DNA of 64,000 bases. It comes from Oryzomonas sagensis. GTDB taxonomy: Bacteria; Desulfobacterota; Desulfuromonadia; Geobacterales; Pseudopelobacteraceae. A program made the position numbers and the translations under genes. Positions 53,968-61,728 of this stretch are shown piece after piece (positions within the stretch are counted from its first letter, which is position 1; every line of letters starts with the position of its first letter). The notes under the pieces are model-generated. The model did no database searches. It had not been told where the DNA came from and saw nothing but the letters and a program-made list of their open reading frames with translations. The stretch lies in contig NZ_VZRA01000002.1 of the NCBI RefSeq assembly GCF_008802355.1, forward strand, positions 405,642-469,641, written 5' to 3'.

Positions 53968-54458
53968 CCCTTTAATCTCCTTTCAAATCAAGAATATTTG
54001 CCACGGAGCCGCCGGGGTGACACATGGCGCATCATGTCGAGGGCGGGTGTCCCGCCCCAACGACGGTGATGTTCTCTGCGCCTTCGTGGCCCTACGGCCT
54101 GACTGGCATCGTATGATGAAAGGATAGCAGATAATCGGGGCTGCGCAACCGCCCGGGCGCGCCGCTCCGCGCGAATGCAGCCGAGCCTGATATGCTCTCA
54201 TCTGAATACGCGACAAATATTCAGGACTTTACACCTGTTGTGCAGTTCGTGCATCGGTATAATTTAACCGATTGATATTGTTGAAATAACCGGTCAAGCG
54301 TTAGCAAAACATGGTTGTCGGAATATTTTACATATATCTGGACCGTTCTTGTAAGGTGACTGTTATTGCTGATTTTTTTGCTTTGGTACGATATGTGCTA
54401 ATAAAAATTGCCATTAAGGACATATTTGTACACTCATATAAAAGGTGGTGAATATCAA
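53968..54458. other. Intergenic region upstream of the PEP-CTERM gene
   Basis: About 490 nt between wrbA and the PEP-CTERM gene. It is AT-rich in its second half and carries the sigma-54 promoter at 54384-54399. No gene is supported; an upstream activator site is expected in 54200-54330 but was not defined. Confidence 0.6.
54384..54399 (+). promoter_or_regulatory. Sigma-54 promoter of the PEP-CTERM gene
   Basis: TGGTACGATATGTGCT has the -24 GG (54385-54386) and -12 GC (54397-54398) exactly ten nt apart. Only two consensus positions differ. Transcription would start near 54410, 50 nt before the ATG. PEP-CTERM systems are often driven by sigma-54 and the PrsK/PrsR pair. Confidence 0.75.
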
Positions 54459-55160
54459 ATGGGAAAATTGCTAATCGGCATGATGATCGTCTTGGGCATG
54501 GCAACAAGCGGGTGGGCAACGACGTACAGCGATTATACGTATTCCGATGCGTCCGGCCGTGCGGCAACCGCAGACTTTACCCTGGACGGGACAAGCCTCA
54601 CATTGCTGCTCACCAACGCTTCGACCTCGGCCGTTCCCGATCCGACCTCTATCCTGACCGCGCTGCTGTTCGGCACCAGCAGTCCCTTGACGGCGCTGTC
54701 CGCGATAGTGCCGAGCGGCAGCACCGTCATTACTAAAAACGGGACCTTGTACCCTGCCGGCACGAACGTGGGCAGCCAATGGGCTTATAACGCCAACGGC
54801 GTTTCAAGCGCCGGCCTCGGTATCTTCGGCCCACACGACATAATTGGCGGTCCTGGTCTGATCTCCGCTCCCGGCAAGCCGCCGGCCGGCCTTCCCTACG
54901 GCATCGTCGGAACCGGCGCCATCAACTTCAACAACGGCGACCTGGGCAATGCCCAGTTGATTCGGAATGCGGTGCAGTTCACCTTCACAACCGGCAACGA
55001 TTTCACCCTGGCGGACATCTCAAATGTCGAATTCCAGTATGGTACGAGTCTGGGGGGGTATCCCGCGAATCCGGTGCCGGAACCGTGCACCCTTCTTCTC
55101 CTGGGCGGCGGTTTCGGTGTGGCCGCCCTGGCTCGGCGCCGAGCGGGCAGGGGAGTTTAG
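54459..55160 (+). CDS. PEP-CTERM sorting-domain surface protein
   Basis: 233 residues; ATG at 54459, AAAGGTGG upstream. Signal peptide (LLIGMMIVLGMATSGWA), a Ser/Thr/Asn-rich beta domain with TLLLTNASTSAVPDPTSILTALLFG, and the C-terminal VPEPCTLLLLGGGFGVAALARRR, a clear PEP motif, hydrophobic helix and basic end. The sorting signal is processed by an exosortase in the inner membrane and ties the protein to exopolysaccharide production. No exosortase gene is in the window. Followed by a strong terminator. Confidence 0.9.
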   Translation: MGKLLIGMMIVLGMATSGWATTYSDYTYSDASGRAATADFTLDGTSLTLLLTNASTSAVPDPTSILTALLFGTSSPLTALSAIVPSGSTVITKNGTLYPAGTNVGSQWAYNANGVSSAGLGIFGPHDIIGGPGLISAPGKPPAGLPYGIVGTGAINFNNGDLGNAQLIRNAVQFTFTTGNDFTLADISNVEFQYGTSLGGYPANPVPEPCTLLLLGGGFGVAALARRRAGRGV

Positions 55161-55183
55161 ATTGGCCGACACCGATGCAACTC

Positions 55184-55212
55184 AAAAGGGCTTCCACATG
55201 GGAGCCCTTTTT
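55184..55212 (+). terminator. Terminator after the PEP-CTERM gene
   Basis: AAAAGGGCT (55184-55192) pairs with AGCCCTTTT, followed by TT; the stem runs to about 55212. Confidence 0.85.
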
Positions 55213-55257
55213 TGTGGGGCTCGTTTGGGAAAAAAATGAGGGGTAGGTCTCCACTCT

Positions 55258-56109
55258 TCAAATTTTGGATTTGGAGCCGCGACCCTTTGATTTTTTCTCA
55301 AAGAGTGAGTGAATAAGTCCCTCATCTTCCCGAGTTGCCGGATTGTAAATGACGAGAGCAAGGTCGGGGCGGCCATCCACTGAAAAGGATGAATAATCAA
55401 GAGTTAACGATCCAACAACCGGATGGTGTAGTCGTTTAATACAGTCGCCATTTGCCAAAATGTCATGTTTCTGCCACAGAGAGTTGAATTCTGAGCTAGA
55501 GCGACATAGCTCGTTGATCAGTTGTTTAACCTCATTCGTTGCTCCAGTTCGAGCAATGTCGGCTCGGAACGCTGCGACTATTGAATGTGCAACGTGCTCC
55601 CAATCGGCTTGGATAGACTGGATTTGAGGGTTCATAAAGAACCTTCTCAAAATATTGCGTTGAGAACTATCTAACTCACCAAAGTCGCCAAAAACGACAG
55701 ATGCGGCTTTGTTCCAACCAACTATGTCCCATGTTGACGTTCTAACGAATGCCGGACTGTAACAGAGTGAATCAAGTATGCGCTGCAAGCGTGGTGTGAT
55801 GCCATCGACAGGCTTATAACTGACCTCAGGAAGTCTTCCCAAAGCTAGAAGAAACATATGTTCACGCTCAGCATCGGTTAGCAGCAACGCACGAGCTAGC
55901 CGGTCCAGCACATCGGCAGAAGGCGCACCACCTCGGCCTTGTTCCAGCCACGTGTACCATGTTGCACTGACATTTGCACGTTGAGCGACCTCCTCACGCC
56001 GCAGACCAGGAGTGCGACGGCGTACCATGGAAAAGCCCAGAGCTACAGGGTCAAGTTTTGTACGACGATCCTTTAAATATTCGCCTAGAGGATTTTCTCT
56101 TCCGTCCAT
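55258..56109 (-). CDS. XRE-family regulator with MmyB-like ligand-binding domain
   Basis: 283 residues. N-terminal helix-turn-helix (PGLRREEVAQRANVSATWYTWLEQGRG in parts, residues 30-65) and a C-terminal MmyB-like domain (WDIVGWNKAASVVFGDF, RRFFMNPQ, ANGDCIKRLHHPVVGSLTL). These regulators are usually divergent from the oxidoreductase they control, here the SDR gene 103 nt away. Codon use is AT-richer than the genes on either side (55.0 kb and 58.6 kb), pointing to acquisition. Confidence 0.88.
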   Translation of the reverse strand: MDGRENPLGEYLKDRRTKLDPVALGFSMVRRRTPGLRREEVAQRANVSATWYTWLEQGRGGAPSADVLDRLARALLLTDAEREHMFLLALGRLPEVSYKPVDGITPRLQRILDSLCYSPAFVRTSTWDIVGWNKAASVVFGDFGELDSSQRNILRRFFMNPQIQSIQADWEHVAHSIVAAFRADIARTGATNEVKQLINELCRSSSEFNSLWQKHDILANGDCIKRLHHPVVGSLTLDYSSFSVDGRPDLALVIYNPATREDEGLIHSLFEKKSKGRGSKSKI

Positions 56110-56212
56110 AAGCCATCCTGTTACTAATTATACTAGTATAAGGTCACTACTTTACCATTATATTGCACGAAGCTACGATTGTTTCAAATCATTTCTAGGG
56201 AGGACAATCTGA

Positions 56213-57097
56213 GTGAATATTTTCGTAACAGGTGCAACTGGATTTATCGGAACTCACGTTGCCAAAGAAATGTTTAATGCCGGACATAAAGTTATCGGTC
56301 TTGCTCGTTCAGATGCGGGGGCTCGGCGACTGACTGATATCGGCGTAAATGTCCATCGTGGCTCTCTTGAAGATCTTGATTGTCTGCGAAGCGGAGCAGC
56401 CGATGCGGACGCAGTCATTCACTTGGGCTTTGTTCATGACTTCTCAAAGTTTCAAGAGAACTGTGAAATCGACAGACAAGCCATTGAGGCTCTTGGATCT
56501 GTGTTAGCTGGAACCGGCCGCCCACTGATCATTACCTCTGGGTTGGTGCCAGCGGAAGCACCCGGGCAACTTTCTACCGAAGCCAACATTGTACCGCCGG
56601 ACTTTCCTACCCCCCGGGTTTCGGAACAGACTGCTCTTGCGCTTCAGGCTAAAAAGGTTAGCTCAGCGGTTGTACGATTGCCCCAGGTCCACAATACCAT
56701 CAAACAAGGTTTGGTCACCTATGCCATAGAGATAGCGCGAGAGAAAAGAATATCTGCATACGTGGGTGACGGACAATCCCGGTGGGCGGCGGCACATGTT
56801 ACTGATGTCGCGCGTCTTTACAGGCTTGCAATAGAAAAACATAAATCAGGTGCCATTTATCATGCAGTAGCCGAAGAAGGTATACGAATGCGTGATATTG
56901 CCGAAGCCATTGGGCGAAGCTTGGGAATGTCGGCGGTATCCATCTCTCCGGAAGAAGTCAGGGAGCATTTTGGATGGCTGGGTATGTTCGTAGAGCGAGA
57001 TCTACCGGCTTCGAGCGCCATTACAAGGGAAAAACTGGGATGGATTCCGACTGGGCCGGGGCTGATTGCTGATATTGAGCGAATAAATGCGCAATAA
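56213..57097 (+). CDS. Extended SDR / NAD-dependent epimerase-like protein
   Basis: 294 residues from a GTG at 56213 behind AGGGAGGA. NAD site NIFVTGATGFIGTHVAKEM (in part), AVIHLGFVHDFSKF, TSGLVPAEAP, and AAAHVTDVARLYRLAIE. The usual catalytic YxxxK is not clear: TPRVSEQTAL stands near the expected place with Arg/Ser instead of Tyr, so it may reduce or bind a ligand by another route. Substrate unknown; divergent from the MmyB-type regulator. Confidence 0.85.
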   Translation: MNIFVTGATGFIGTHVAKEMFNAGHKVIGLARSDAGARRLTDIGVNVHRGSLEDLDCLRSGAADADAVIHLGFVHDFSKFQENCEIDRQAIEALGSVLAGTGRPLIITSGLVPAEAPGQLSTEANIVPPDFPTPRVSEQTALALQAKKVSSAVVRLPQVHNTIKQGLVTYAIEIAREKRISAYVGDGQSRWAAAHVTDVARLYRLAIEKHKSGAIYHAVAEEGIRMRDIAEAIGRSLGMSAVSISPEEVREHFGWLGMFVERDLPASSAITREKLGWIPTGPGLIADIERINAQ

Positions 57098-57184
57098 GGT
57101 GGCGTTGACTTTAAACAGGTCGTTTTTTACGGCGTAAAAACTTAATTTGGAGTTGCATACAACATAAATAAAATCGAAAATAGG

Positions 57185-57244
57185 GCTATCCGCGTAAAAA
57201 CGCCGCCTTAGTAGGACTATGGGTGGCGTTTTTACGCGGATAGC
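57185..57244. terminator. 23-bp inverted repeat between convergent SDR and HxlR genes
   Basis: GCTATCCGCGTAAAAACGCC (57185-57204, continuing to 57207) pairs with 57222-57244 with a single G-T mismatch around a 14-nt loop. It may end transcription from both sides, but its length and near-perfect arms also suit a mobile-element end. Confidence 0.55.
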
Positions 57245-57255
57245 GGTACTGCGGG

Positions 57256-57639
57256 TCAACTTGGCTCGGAGTAGATAAATCCGCCTGACAGGGCAGCTTG
57301 TTTATTTTGATTCCTTGCTCCCCATTCGCATAATCCTTCCAAGACAGGTAAGAGCGTTTCTGCTTTAGCTGTCAAACGGTACTCAACTTTAGGCGGAATT
57401 TGAGGATACTCTTTTCGTTCTATCAAACCATCTGATTCCAGTTCTTTCAATTGCGAACTCAATATCTTAAAGGTAATCGAGCCAATTTGTCTTTTTAGGT
57501 CATTAAAGCGGATAGGTTGATTTTCTGCCAAAAGGTAAATGATAACCATCTTCCATTTACCGCCAATCACCGACAAGGTATATCCAAAAGGTGTATCTTG
57601 GATATTTTTTACTTGACCCTTATATGCAGCCATTCCCAT
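57256..57639 (-). CDS. HxlR-family transcriptional regulator
   Basis: 127 residues from ATG 57639 (AAAGGA upstream). Winged helix with GGKWKMVIIYLLAENQPIRFNDLKR, ITFKILSSQLKELESDGLIERKEYPQIPPKVEYRLT, the HxlR pattern. HxlR proteins sense electrophiles or redox signals and control a divergent enzyme, here the RidA-like gene 105 nt away. AT-rich. Confidence 0.88.
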   Translation of the reverse strand: MGMAAYKGQVKNIQDTPFGYTLSVIGGKWKMVIIYLLAENQPIRFNDLKRQIGSITFKILSSQLKELESDGLIERKEYPQIPPKVEYRLTAKAETLLPVLEGLCEWGARNQNKQAALSGGFIYSEPS

Positions 57640-57744
57640 AATTGACACTATCCTTTCTAATAGTAGCTATCAATAAAGTGCGTACTACTTTTTCATTTGC
57701 TGTCTTGTTATACTAAATTTACTTTAAAGTAAAGGAGAGATAAA

Positions 57745-58131
57745 ATGATTAACATTAAGACTTATAATCACAATCTTTGGGATCACGGCATTTCCCAAGC
57801 ATACGGAGTGAATGGCACAATTTATGTTTCCGGGCAATTTTCCCATGATTCAGAGGGCGCATTTATTGGCGAAGGTGACATTGAAACGCAAACTCGTCAG
57901 ACACTTGAAAATCTTGACCATGTATTAGCGGAGTTTGGTGTCACGAAATCCAACCTCGCGTATGTGGAAATTTATCTGGCAGATGCTGGGGAGTATTCGG
58001 ATTCCGTTATTAAGCTGTTCAAGGGATACTTAGGGAAGCACCGGCCAGCGGGAACTCTTGTAGGAGTGCCGTCTTTTGCTTTTCCGGCACAATTAATTGA
58101 AATAAGTGCTGTCGCATATACCGACTATTAA
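57745..58131 (+). CDS. RidA/YjgF-family imine deaminase-like protein
   Basis: 128 residues; ATG at 57745 behind AAAGGAGAG. Start LWDHGISQAYGVNGTIYVSGQFSHD, then IETQTRQTLENLDHVLAEFG, and RPAGTLVGVPSFAFPAQLIEISAVA. In true RidA proteins an Arg in the 105 region (here H-R-P-A-G-T) handles the substrate and is present. Divergent from HxlR. Confidence 0.87.
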   Translation: MINIKTYNHNLWDHGISQAYGVNGTIYVSGQFSHDSEGAFIGEGDIETQTRQTLENLDHVLAEFGVTKSNLAYVEIYLADAGEYSDSVIKLFKGYLGKHRPAGTLVGVPSFAFPAQLIEISAVAYTDY

Positions 58132-58170
58132 TAACTATTCAGCTCACAGCAACCGTCGAACAAGATACAA

Positions 58171-58210
58171 AAAAAGCCGACCCCACTAAGATCAATGGGG
58201 CGGCTTTTTT
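58171..58210. terminator. Terminator after the RidA-like gene
   Basis: AAAAAGCCGACCCC pairs with GGGGCGGCTTTTTT around a twelve-nt loop; usable on both strands. Confidence 0.85.
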
Positions 58211-58357
58211 AGGAATAATTTGGGTGTCAAGCCAGCACATTGACATCACGTATATTGCACCCCTCCCATAACTCGCCTCAAGCCACTCTGCCGAGCCATC
58301 CACGCCCCCGCAACCGGCCATCGTTACAAAACAATCGAAACTATTTGAAGAGATAAT

Positions 58358-58455
58358 TGGCGGAAGCACATGGGAATCGAACCCACCGGGGAGATTTCTC
58401 ATCCCCCCCACCGGTTTTGAAGACCGGGCGGCCCACCAGCGACCGACGTGCTTCC
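58358..58455 (-). tRNA. selC: tRNA-Sec (selenocysteine, anticodon TCA)
   Basis: 98 nt including an encoded CCA. Long acceptor GGAAGCAC/GTGCTTCC, anticodon arm CCGGTCTTCAAAACCGG with TCA, a large variable arm (GGGGGGGATGAGAAATCTCCCC) and T arm GGTGGGTTCGATTCCC, matching bacterial selenocysteine tRNA. It implies selenoproteins elsewhere in the genome. selA, selB and selD are not in the window. Confidence 0.95.
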
Positions 58456-58540
58456 GAAGAGGTTGTGACGAGCCGGCTGCAACCGGCCCGCAGGATTTGG
58501 GAAGGGCTCTCTTATACACTCAGTCGCGGCACTTTTGCAA
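58456..58540 (-). promoter_or_regulatory. Promoter and leader of tRNA-Sec
   Basis: TTGCAA (58535-58540), 18-nt spacer, TATAAG (58511-58516). A GCCGG-TTGCAG-CCGGC hairpin (58473-58488) lies in the leader. Confidence 0.6.
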
Positions 58541-58617
58541 GCGGTGTTGCAAACGGACCCGGTGGTGCGTAGGAGGGCAGGGAACTTATTCCCGGCCTTG
58601 ACGGGAGGGGGGATGGT

Positions 58618-60291
58618 TTACGCCACATCCTCGCAGCCGACGGCTATGACCCGGTTGCGACCCTCTTCCTTGGAGATGTAGAGCGCCTCGTCGGCGGCCT
58701 TGTAGAGCTTTTCCGCCGTGCCGAACTTGTCGAGGGAGGCGACGCCGCAACTGAAGGTGGAGTTGAAATACTCCTCGCCGGCGGGAAAGCCGATGGCGGC
58801 GAAGCTCTCCAGGATCTGCTCCAACAGGTGCCCGGCCTCCATGATGTCGCAGGCGGGAAGGATGACGGCAAACTCCTCGCCCCCGGTGCGGCCGACCACG
58901 TCGCACGTGCGGAGCCGCTGCCGAAGCAGCCGGGCCAGGGCCATGAGGACCCGGTCCCCCGCGTCATGGCCGTACTGGTCGTTGATCTCCTTGAAACGGT
59001 CCAGGTCGATCATGGCGAAGCAGAGCGCCTCCTCCCCCCTGAGGGCGTCTTCGATGGCCAGGTCGAGATGCTTCCTGGTGGCGGTGTGGTTGAATAGCCC
59101 GGTCATGGCGTCCGTGGTCATGGAGGAGCGTATGACCTTCATCCGCTCGGCCAGAACGGTCACGGTGGAGATCAGGTGATCCGGCGTGATCGGCTTGAGC
59201 AGAAATTCGTCCCCACCCATGCGCCGCGCCTCGAACTGGGCGTCCGCATTGGTTTCGCTGGAGAGGAAGATGATCGGGATGCTGAAGTAGGCCTCGATCT
59301 GCCGGATCGTCCTGGCCAACTCCGTGCCGTTGCAGCCGGGCATGTACATATCCATGAGGATCAGGTCCGGCTTGAATTCCAAGAGCAGCGGCAGCGCCTG
59401 CAAGGGGTCGTTCAGGCTCCGGGTCTCCATGCCCGCGTCCTGGAGAATGAGGGCGGTCATCTCCGTCAGGAGCGGGTCGTCGTCCACGATCATGATGCGG
59501 TACGGTTCGGGGGCCTCCCGGGTGGTAAGGGCGTGAAGGGTCGTGCAGAGGCCGGTGATGTTGACCGGCTTGACGAAATAGGCGTCGGACCCGGCCCGGA
59601 GCGCCGCGAGACGGGAAGAGAGGTCGCCCAGGGAGGAGATGAAGACCGTGGGGATAGTCCGTTCCAGCTCGGGGCGAATCTCCTTCATCACATCCGCCCC
59701 GCCGGTCGGCTGGCCGGGGTAGACCAGGTCCATGACGATGACGTCCGGGTGCCCGCCGCGGACGGCGTTGCGGAACTGCTCCAGCTCGCCGAAGGTCAGC
59801 ACCTCGAAGCCGAAACAGCCGATCTGGGTGGCCAGGTTCAGGCGTTGCAGGGGGTCGTGCTCGCAGAGGTAGACGACCCGGCGTTCCATCCCGTGGAAGG
59901 TCTCGGCGGCCGCCACGACCTCAAGGGCTTGCAGGTCCATGGCCCGGGGCGCATCGGTGCGGGCCGCCTCGCGCTCCATCCGGCCGACAAGCTCCTGCAG
60001 CAGGGGGCGCCAGGCGCTCTCGGGGCCCGCCTCTCCCTTGCGCACCTGCCGCGCCAGCCGCTCCCCCTCCGCGGCCAGGTCGCTCAATGCGTGCAGGCCG
60101 AAGTTGGCGCTCTCCCCCCGCAGGGTGTGGAAGCAGCGGTACAACTCGTTGACCGCTTCTTTGGCCGGCACCCCCTGGCCGAGGGCGGCATGCGCCTCCC
60201 TGACGGCGTCCAGCTTGGCGGGGAGCTGCCGCATGAACGTCTCGCGGAAATTCTTCAATTTTGTCGCTATTAAGGTTGATTTGCCGCCCAT
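58618..60291 (-). CDS. Diguanylate cyclase with HPt, two receivers and GGDEF
   Basis: 557 residues from the ATG at 60291 (AGAGG upstream). Order: HPt-like four-helix part (FHTLRGESANFG with the His near 44), first receiver (RVVYLCEHDPLQRLNL, acceptor Asp in VIVMDLVYPG), second receiver (IMIVDDDPLLTEM, LILMDMYMPG), then a GGDEF domain (IDLDRFKEINDQYGHDAGDRVL and GGEEF). The I-site RxxD (RTCD) precedes GGEEF by five residues, so product inhibition is likely. The GHxAGD aspartate is kept, so it should make c-di-GMP rather than cGAMP. Confidence 0.92.
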   Translation of the reverse strand: MGGKSTLIATKLKNFRETFMRQLPAKLDAVREAHAALGQGVPAKEAVNELYRCFHTLRGESANFGLHALSDLAAEGERLARQVRKGEAGPESAWRPLLQELVGRMEREAARTDAPRAMDLQALEVVAAAETFHGMERRVVYLCEHDPLQRLNLATQIGCFGFEVLTFGELEQFRNAVRGGHPDVIVMDLVYPGQPTGGADVMKEIRPELERTIPTVFISSLGDLSSRLAALRAGSDAYFVKPVNITGLCTTLHALTTREAPEPYRIMIVDDDPLLTEMTALILQDAGMETRSLNDPLQALPLLLEFKPDLILMDMYMPGCNGTELARTIRQIEAYFSIPIIFLSSETNADAQFEARRMGGDEFLLKPITPDHLISTVTVLAERMKVIRSSMTTDAMTGLFNHTATRKHLDLAIEDALRGEEALCFAMIDLDRFKEINDQYGHDAGDRVLMALARLLRQRLRTCDVVGRTGGEEFAVILPACDIMEAGHLLEQILESFAAIGFPAGEEYFNSTFSCGVASLDKFGTAEKLYKAADEALYISKEEGRNRVIAVGCEDVA

Positions 60292-60312
60292 AACGCCTCT
60301 GTGGGGAAACAA

Positions 60313-60352
60313 CGCCCGCGGCCCCGGGTCTCAGCCCTTGGGCCGCGGGCAT
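60313..60352 (-). terminator. Strong GC hairpin between the riboswitch-4 gene and the diguanylate cyclase gene
   Basis: GCCCGCGGCCC pairs with GGGCCGCGGGC (outer ends about 60318 and 60346). No good T run, so termination or attenuation is uncertain. Confidence 0.5.
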
Positions 60353-60520
60353 CCGTTGCCGGTGAAGATCGTACGATTGTCCCCGGTGCGGGCAACCGTA
60401 TGCCTTCTGCTATACCACACCAGGTTTCCATTAACAAAGTCTATTTGTGTGTTCCCTCAGGCGGGTTCTGCGGGTGGGACTCGGGGGGGGGCGGTAGCTC
60501 AGGGAGGGGGGAAGGAGCGG

Positions 60521-60874
60521 CTAAAAGGCGACGCCGAATCTGACGCTGAGGCCGCCCAAGCTGGCGACCTCCTGGCGGGGAGGAGGGGCTTTTATCCGGC
60601 TTTCCTGGGGACTGCCCCCCGCTTCGTAGCTGAAGGTGAGCGATACCCCGTTGTTGTAGCGGACCATGACGTTGCCGTCGTCGTTCAGGGTCAGGAGGGC
60701 TTTTTTCGCGGCAGGGAGCTGGGGAGCGGGTTGCTCCCGGAGTTGTTGATCCGGGGCCTGGAGGAAAAGCACGTTTTCCGCGCGGGCGGGGAGGGGGGCG
60801 AGCAGCAGGGAGAGCAGGGCACAGACCGCAGCGGCCAGGAACAAGCGGGGTGTTGCTTGGTGGTGTGCTTGCAT
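60521..60874 (-). CDS. Small exported protein under riboswitch control
   Basis: 117 residues, ATG at 60874 behind GGAAGGA. Signal peptide (LFLAAAVCALLSLLLAPLPARA), then ENVLFLQAPDQQLREQPAP and a short beta domain (ALLTLNDDGNVMVRYNNGVSLTFSYEAGG) ending LSVRFGVAF. No family recognised. It lies directly behind riboswitch 4 (36 nt), so it belongs to the cGAMP-type regulon and may be a surface or fimbria-linked factor. Confidence 0.7.
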   Translation of the reverse strand: MQAHHQATPRLFLAAAVCALLSLLLAPLPARAENVLFLQAPDQQLREQPAPQLPAAKKALLTLNDDGNVMVRYNNGVSLTFSYEAGGSPQESRIKAPPPRQEVASLGGLSVRFGVAF

Positions 60875-60909
60875 ACGTCCTTCCTTTTCCTTATTCCATC
60901 TGCGGGCAC

Positions 60910-61022
60910 AAAAAAAGCCGGGTCGCCGATATCATTATCCTGATATTTCGGCGACCCGGCTGTCTCTGTAAGACCCGTGGGCTTTCCGTCCCACCCTCGC
61001 GGATGGTTTAGTATTGTCGATA
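60910..61022 (-). ncRNA. GEMM-I riboswitch 4 with terminator (minus strand)
   Basis: Aptamer about 60943-61022: CGACAATACTAAACCATCC, GCGAGGGTGGGACGGAAAGCC and GGGTCTTACAGAGACAGCC. It differs from copies 1-3 by GGGAC for GGGGC in the core and by the shorter P3. The terminator pairs AGCCGGGTCGCCG with CGGCGACCCGGCT and ends TTTTTT (60910-60961). Confidence 0.88.
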
Positions 61023-61223
61023 CCCTATGCAATTGTTGATTCACTCTACCCCTGCCCGGGTAGATATTATGTGACGGCCGTCACATTTTGGGAGAATGTG
61101 CGTCCCTCTTCCCGGGGGGCATCCCTTCGCGGCGCACCCGCCGCGCTTTCTTGCGAGTTTCCATTTGTGCATTACAATTAGCACATCACTTTCCTACCGA
61201 GCCCCGAAAGGAGGCGTCACATC
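61023..61223. other. Divergent promoter region between riboswitch 4 and the c7-like cytochrome
   Basis: About 200 nt; contains the palindrome at 61070-61085 and an AT-rich stretch (61160-61190) that may hold the cytochrome promoter. Confidence 0.5.
61070..61085. promoter_or_regulatory. Perfect CRP/FNR-type palindrome
   Basis: TGTGACGGCCGTCACA: TGTGA-N6-TCACA, fully symmetrical. It lies 48 nt upstream of riboswitch 4 and 139 nt upstream of the c7 gene, so it could serve either. Confidence 0.6.
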
Positions 61224-61562
61224 ATGAAAAAGCTCACCGTGGCTCTTGCCGTGGTTCTCGCGACGGCCGGGACGCCCGCCGCCCTTGTTGCGGCGGATGC
61301 TCCCCAAAATGCCGGTCCTGAGATCATCAAGCTCAAGATGGGCGACCTCTATCTGGTCTTCAAGCACTGGCAGCATCAGAAGTGGACCAACCGTGAATGT
61401 CTCCGCTGCCATACGGCCCAGGAGTGGAAGATCAAAAAATGGGACAAGGAGGTCGCCCACCAGATCTGCATCTCCTGCCATGACCAGGGGAAAAAAGGGC
61501 CGGTGGACTGCAAGGAATGCCATGGCCCCACCTACACCTCGATGCAGAAGGACCGCCCGTAG
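61224..61562 (+). CDS. Triheme c7-type cytochrome
   Basis: 112 residues; ATG 61224, AAAGGAGG upstream. Signal peptide ending ALVAAD, three hemes CLRCH, CISCH and CKECH, with His in FKHWQHQKW and VAHQ. Slightly longer than PpcA-type proteins because of the first loop. Probably periplasmic electron carrier. Followed by the pentaheme gene 167 nt later. Confidence 0.87.
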   Translation: MKKLTVALAVVLATAGTPAALVAADAPQNAGPEIIKLKMGDLYLVFKHWQHQKWTNRECLRCHTAQEWKIKKWDKEVAHQICISCHDQGKKGPVDCKECHGPTYTSMQKDRP

Positions 61563-61728
61563 CGAGGTGGCCTATAGTGCTGTCGAAATCCCGGAGGGCA
61601 TGGTTTGGAAGGCCGGGCCTGCACCCGCCGGGATTTTCCCCTGGCCCGGAAGAAGCCGCGCGTCTGCGTGCCGCCCCACCTACCCCCAGTCGTCACGTTT
61701 TACCTGACAAACATGAAAGGAGCACCCG

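Noticed and set aside
57185-57244. Integron attC site
   Set aside because: No GTTRRRY/RYYYAAC ends and no integrase; the arms are a near-perfect inverted repeat rather than the bulged attC fold.
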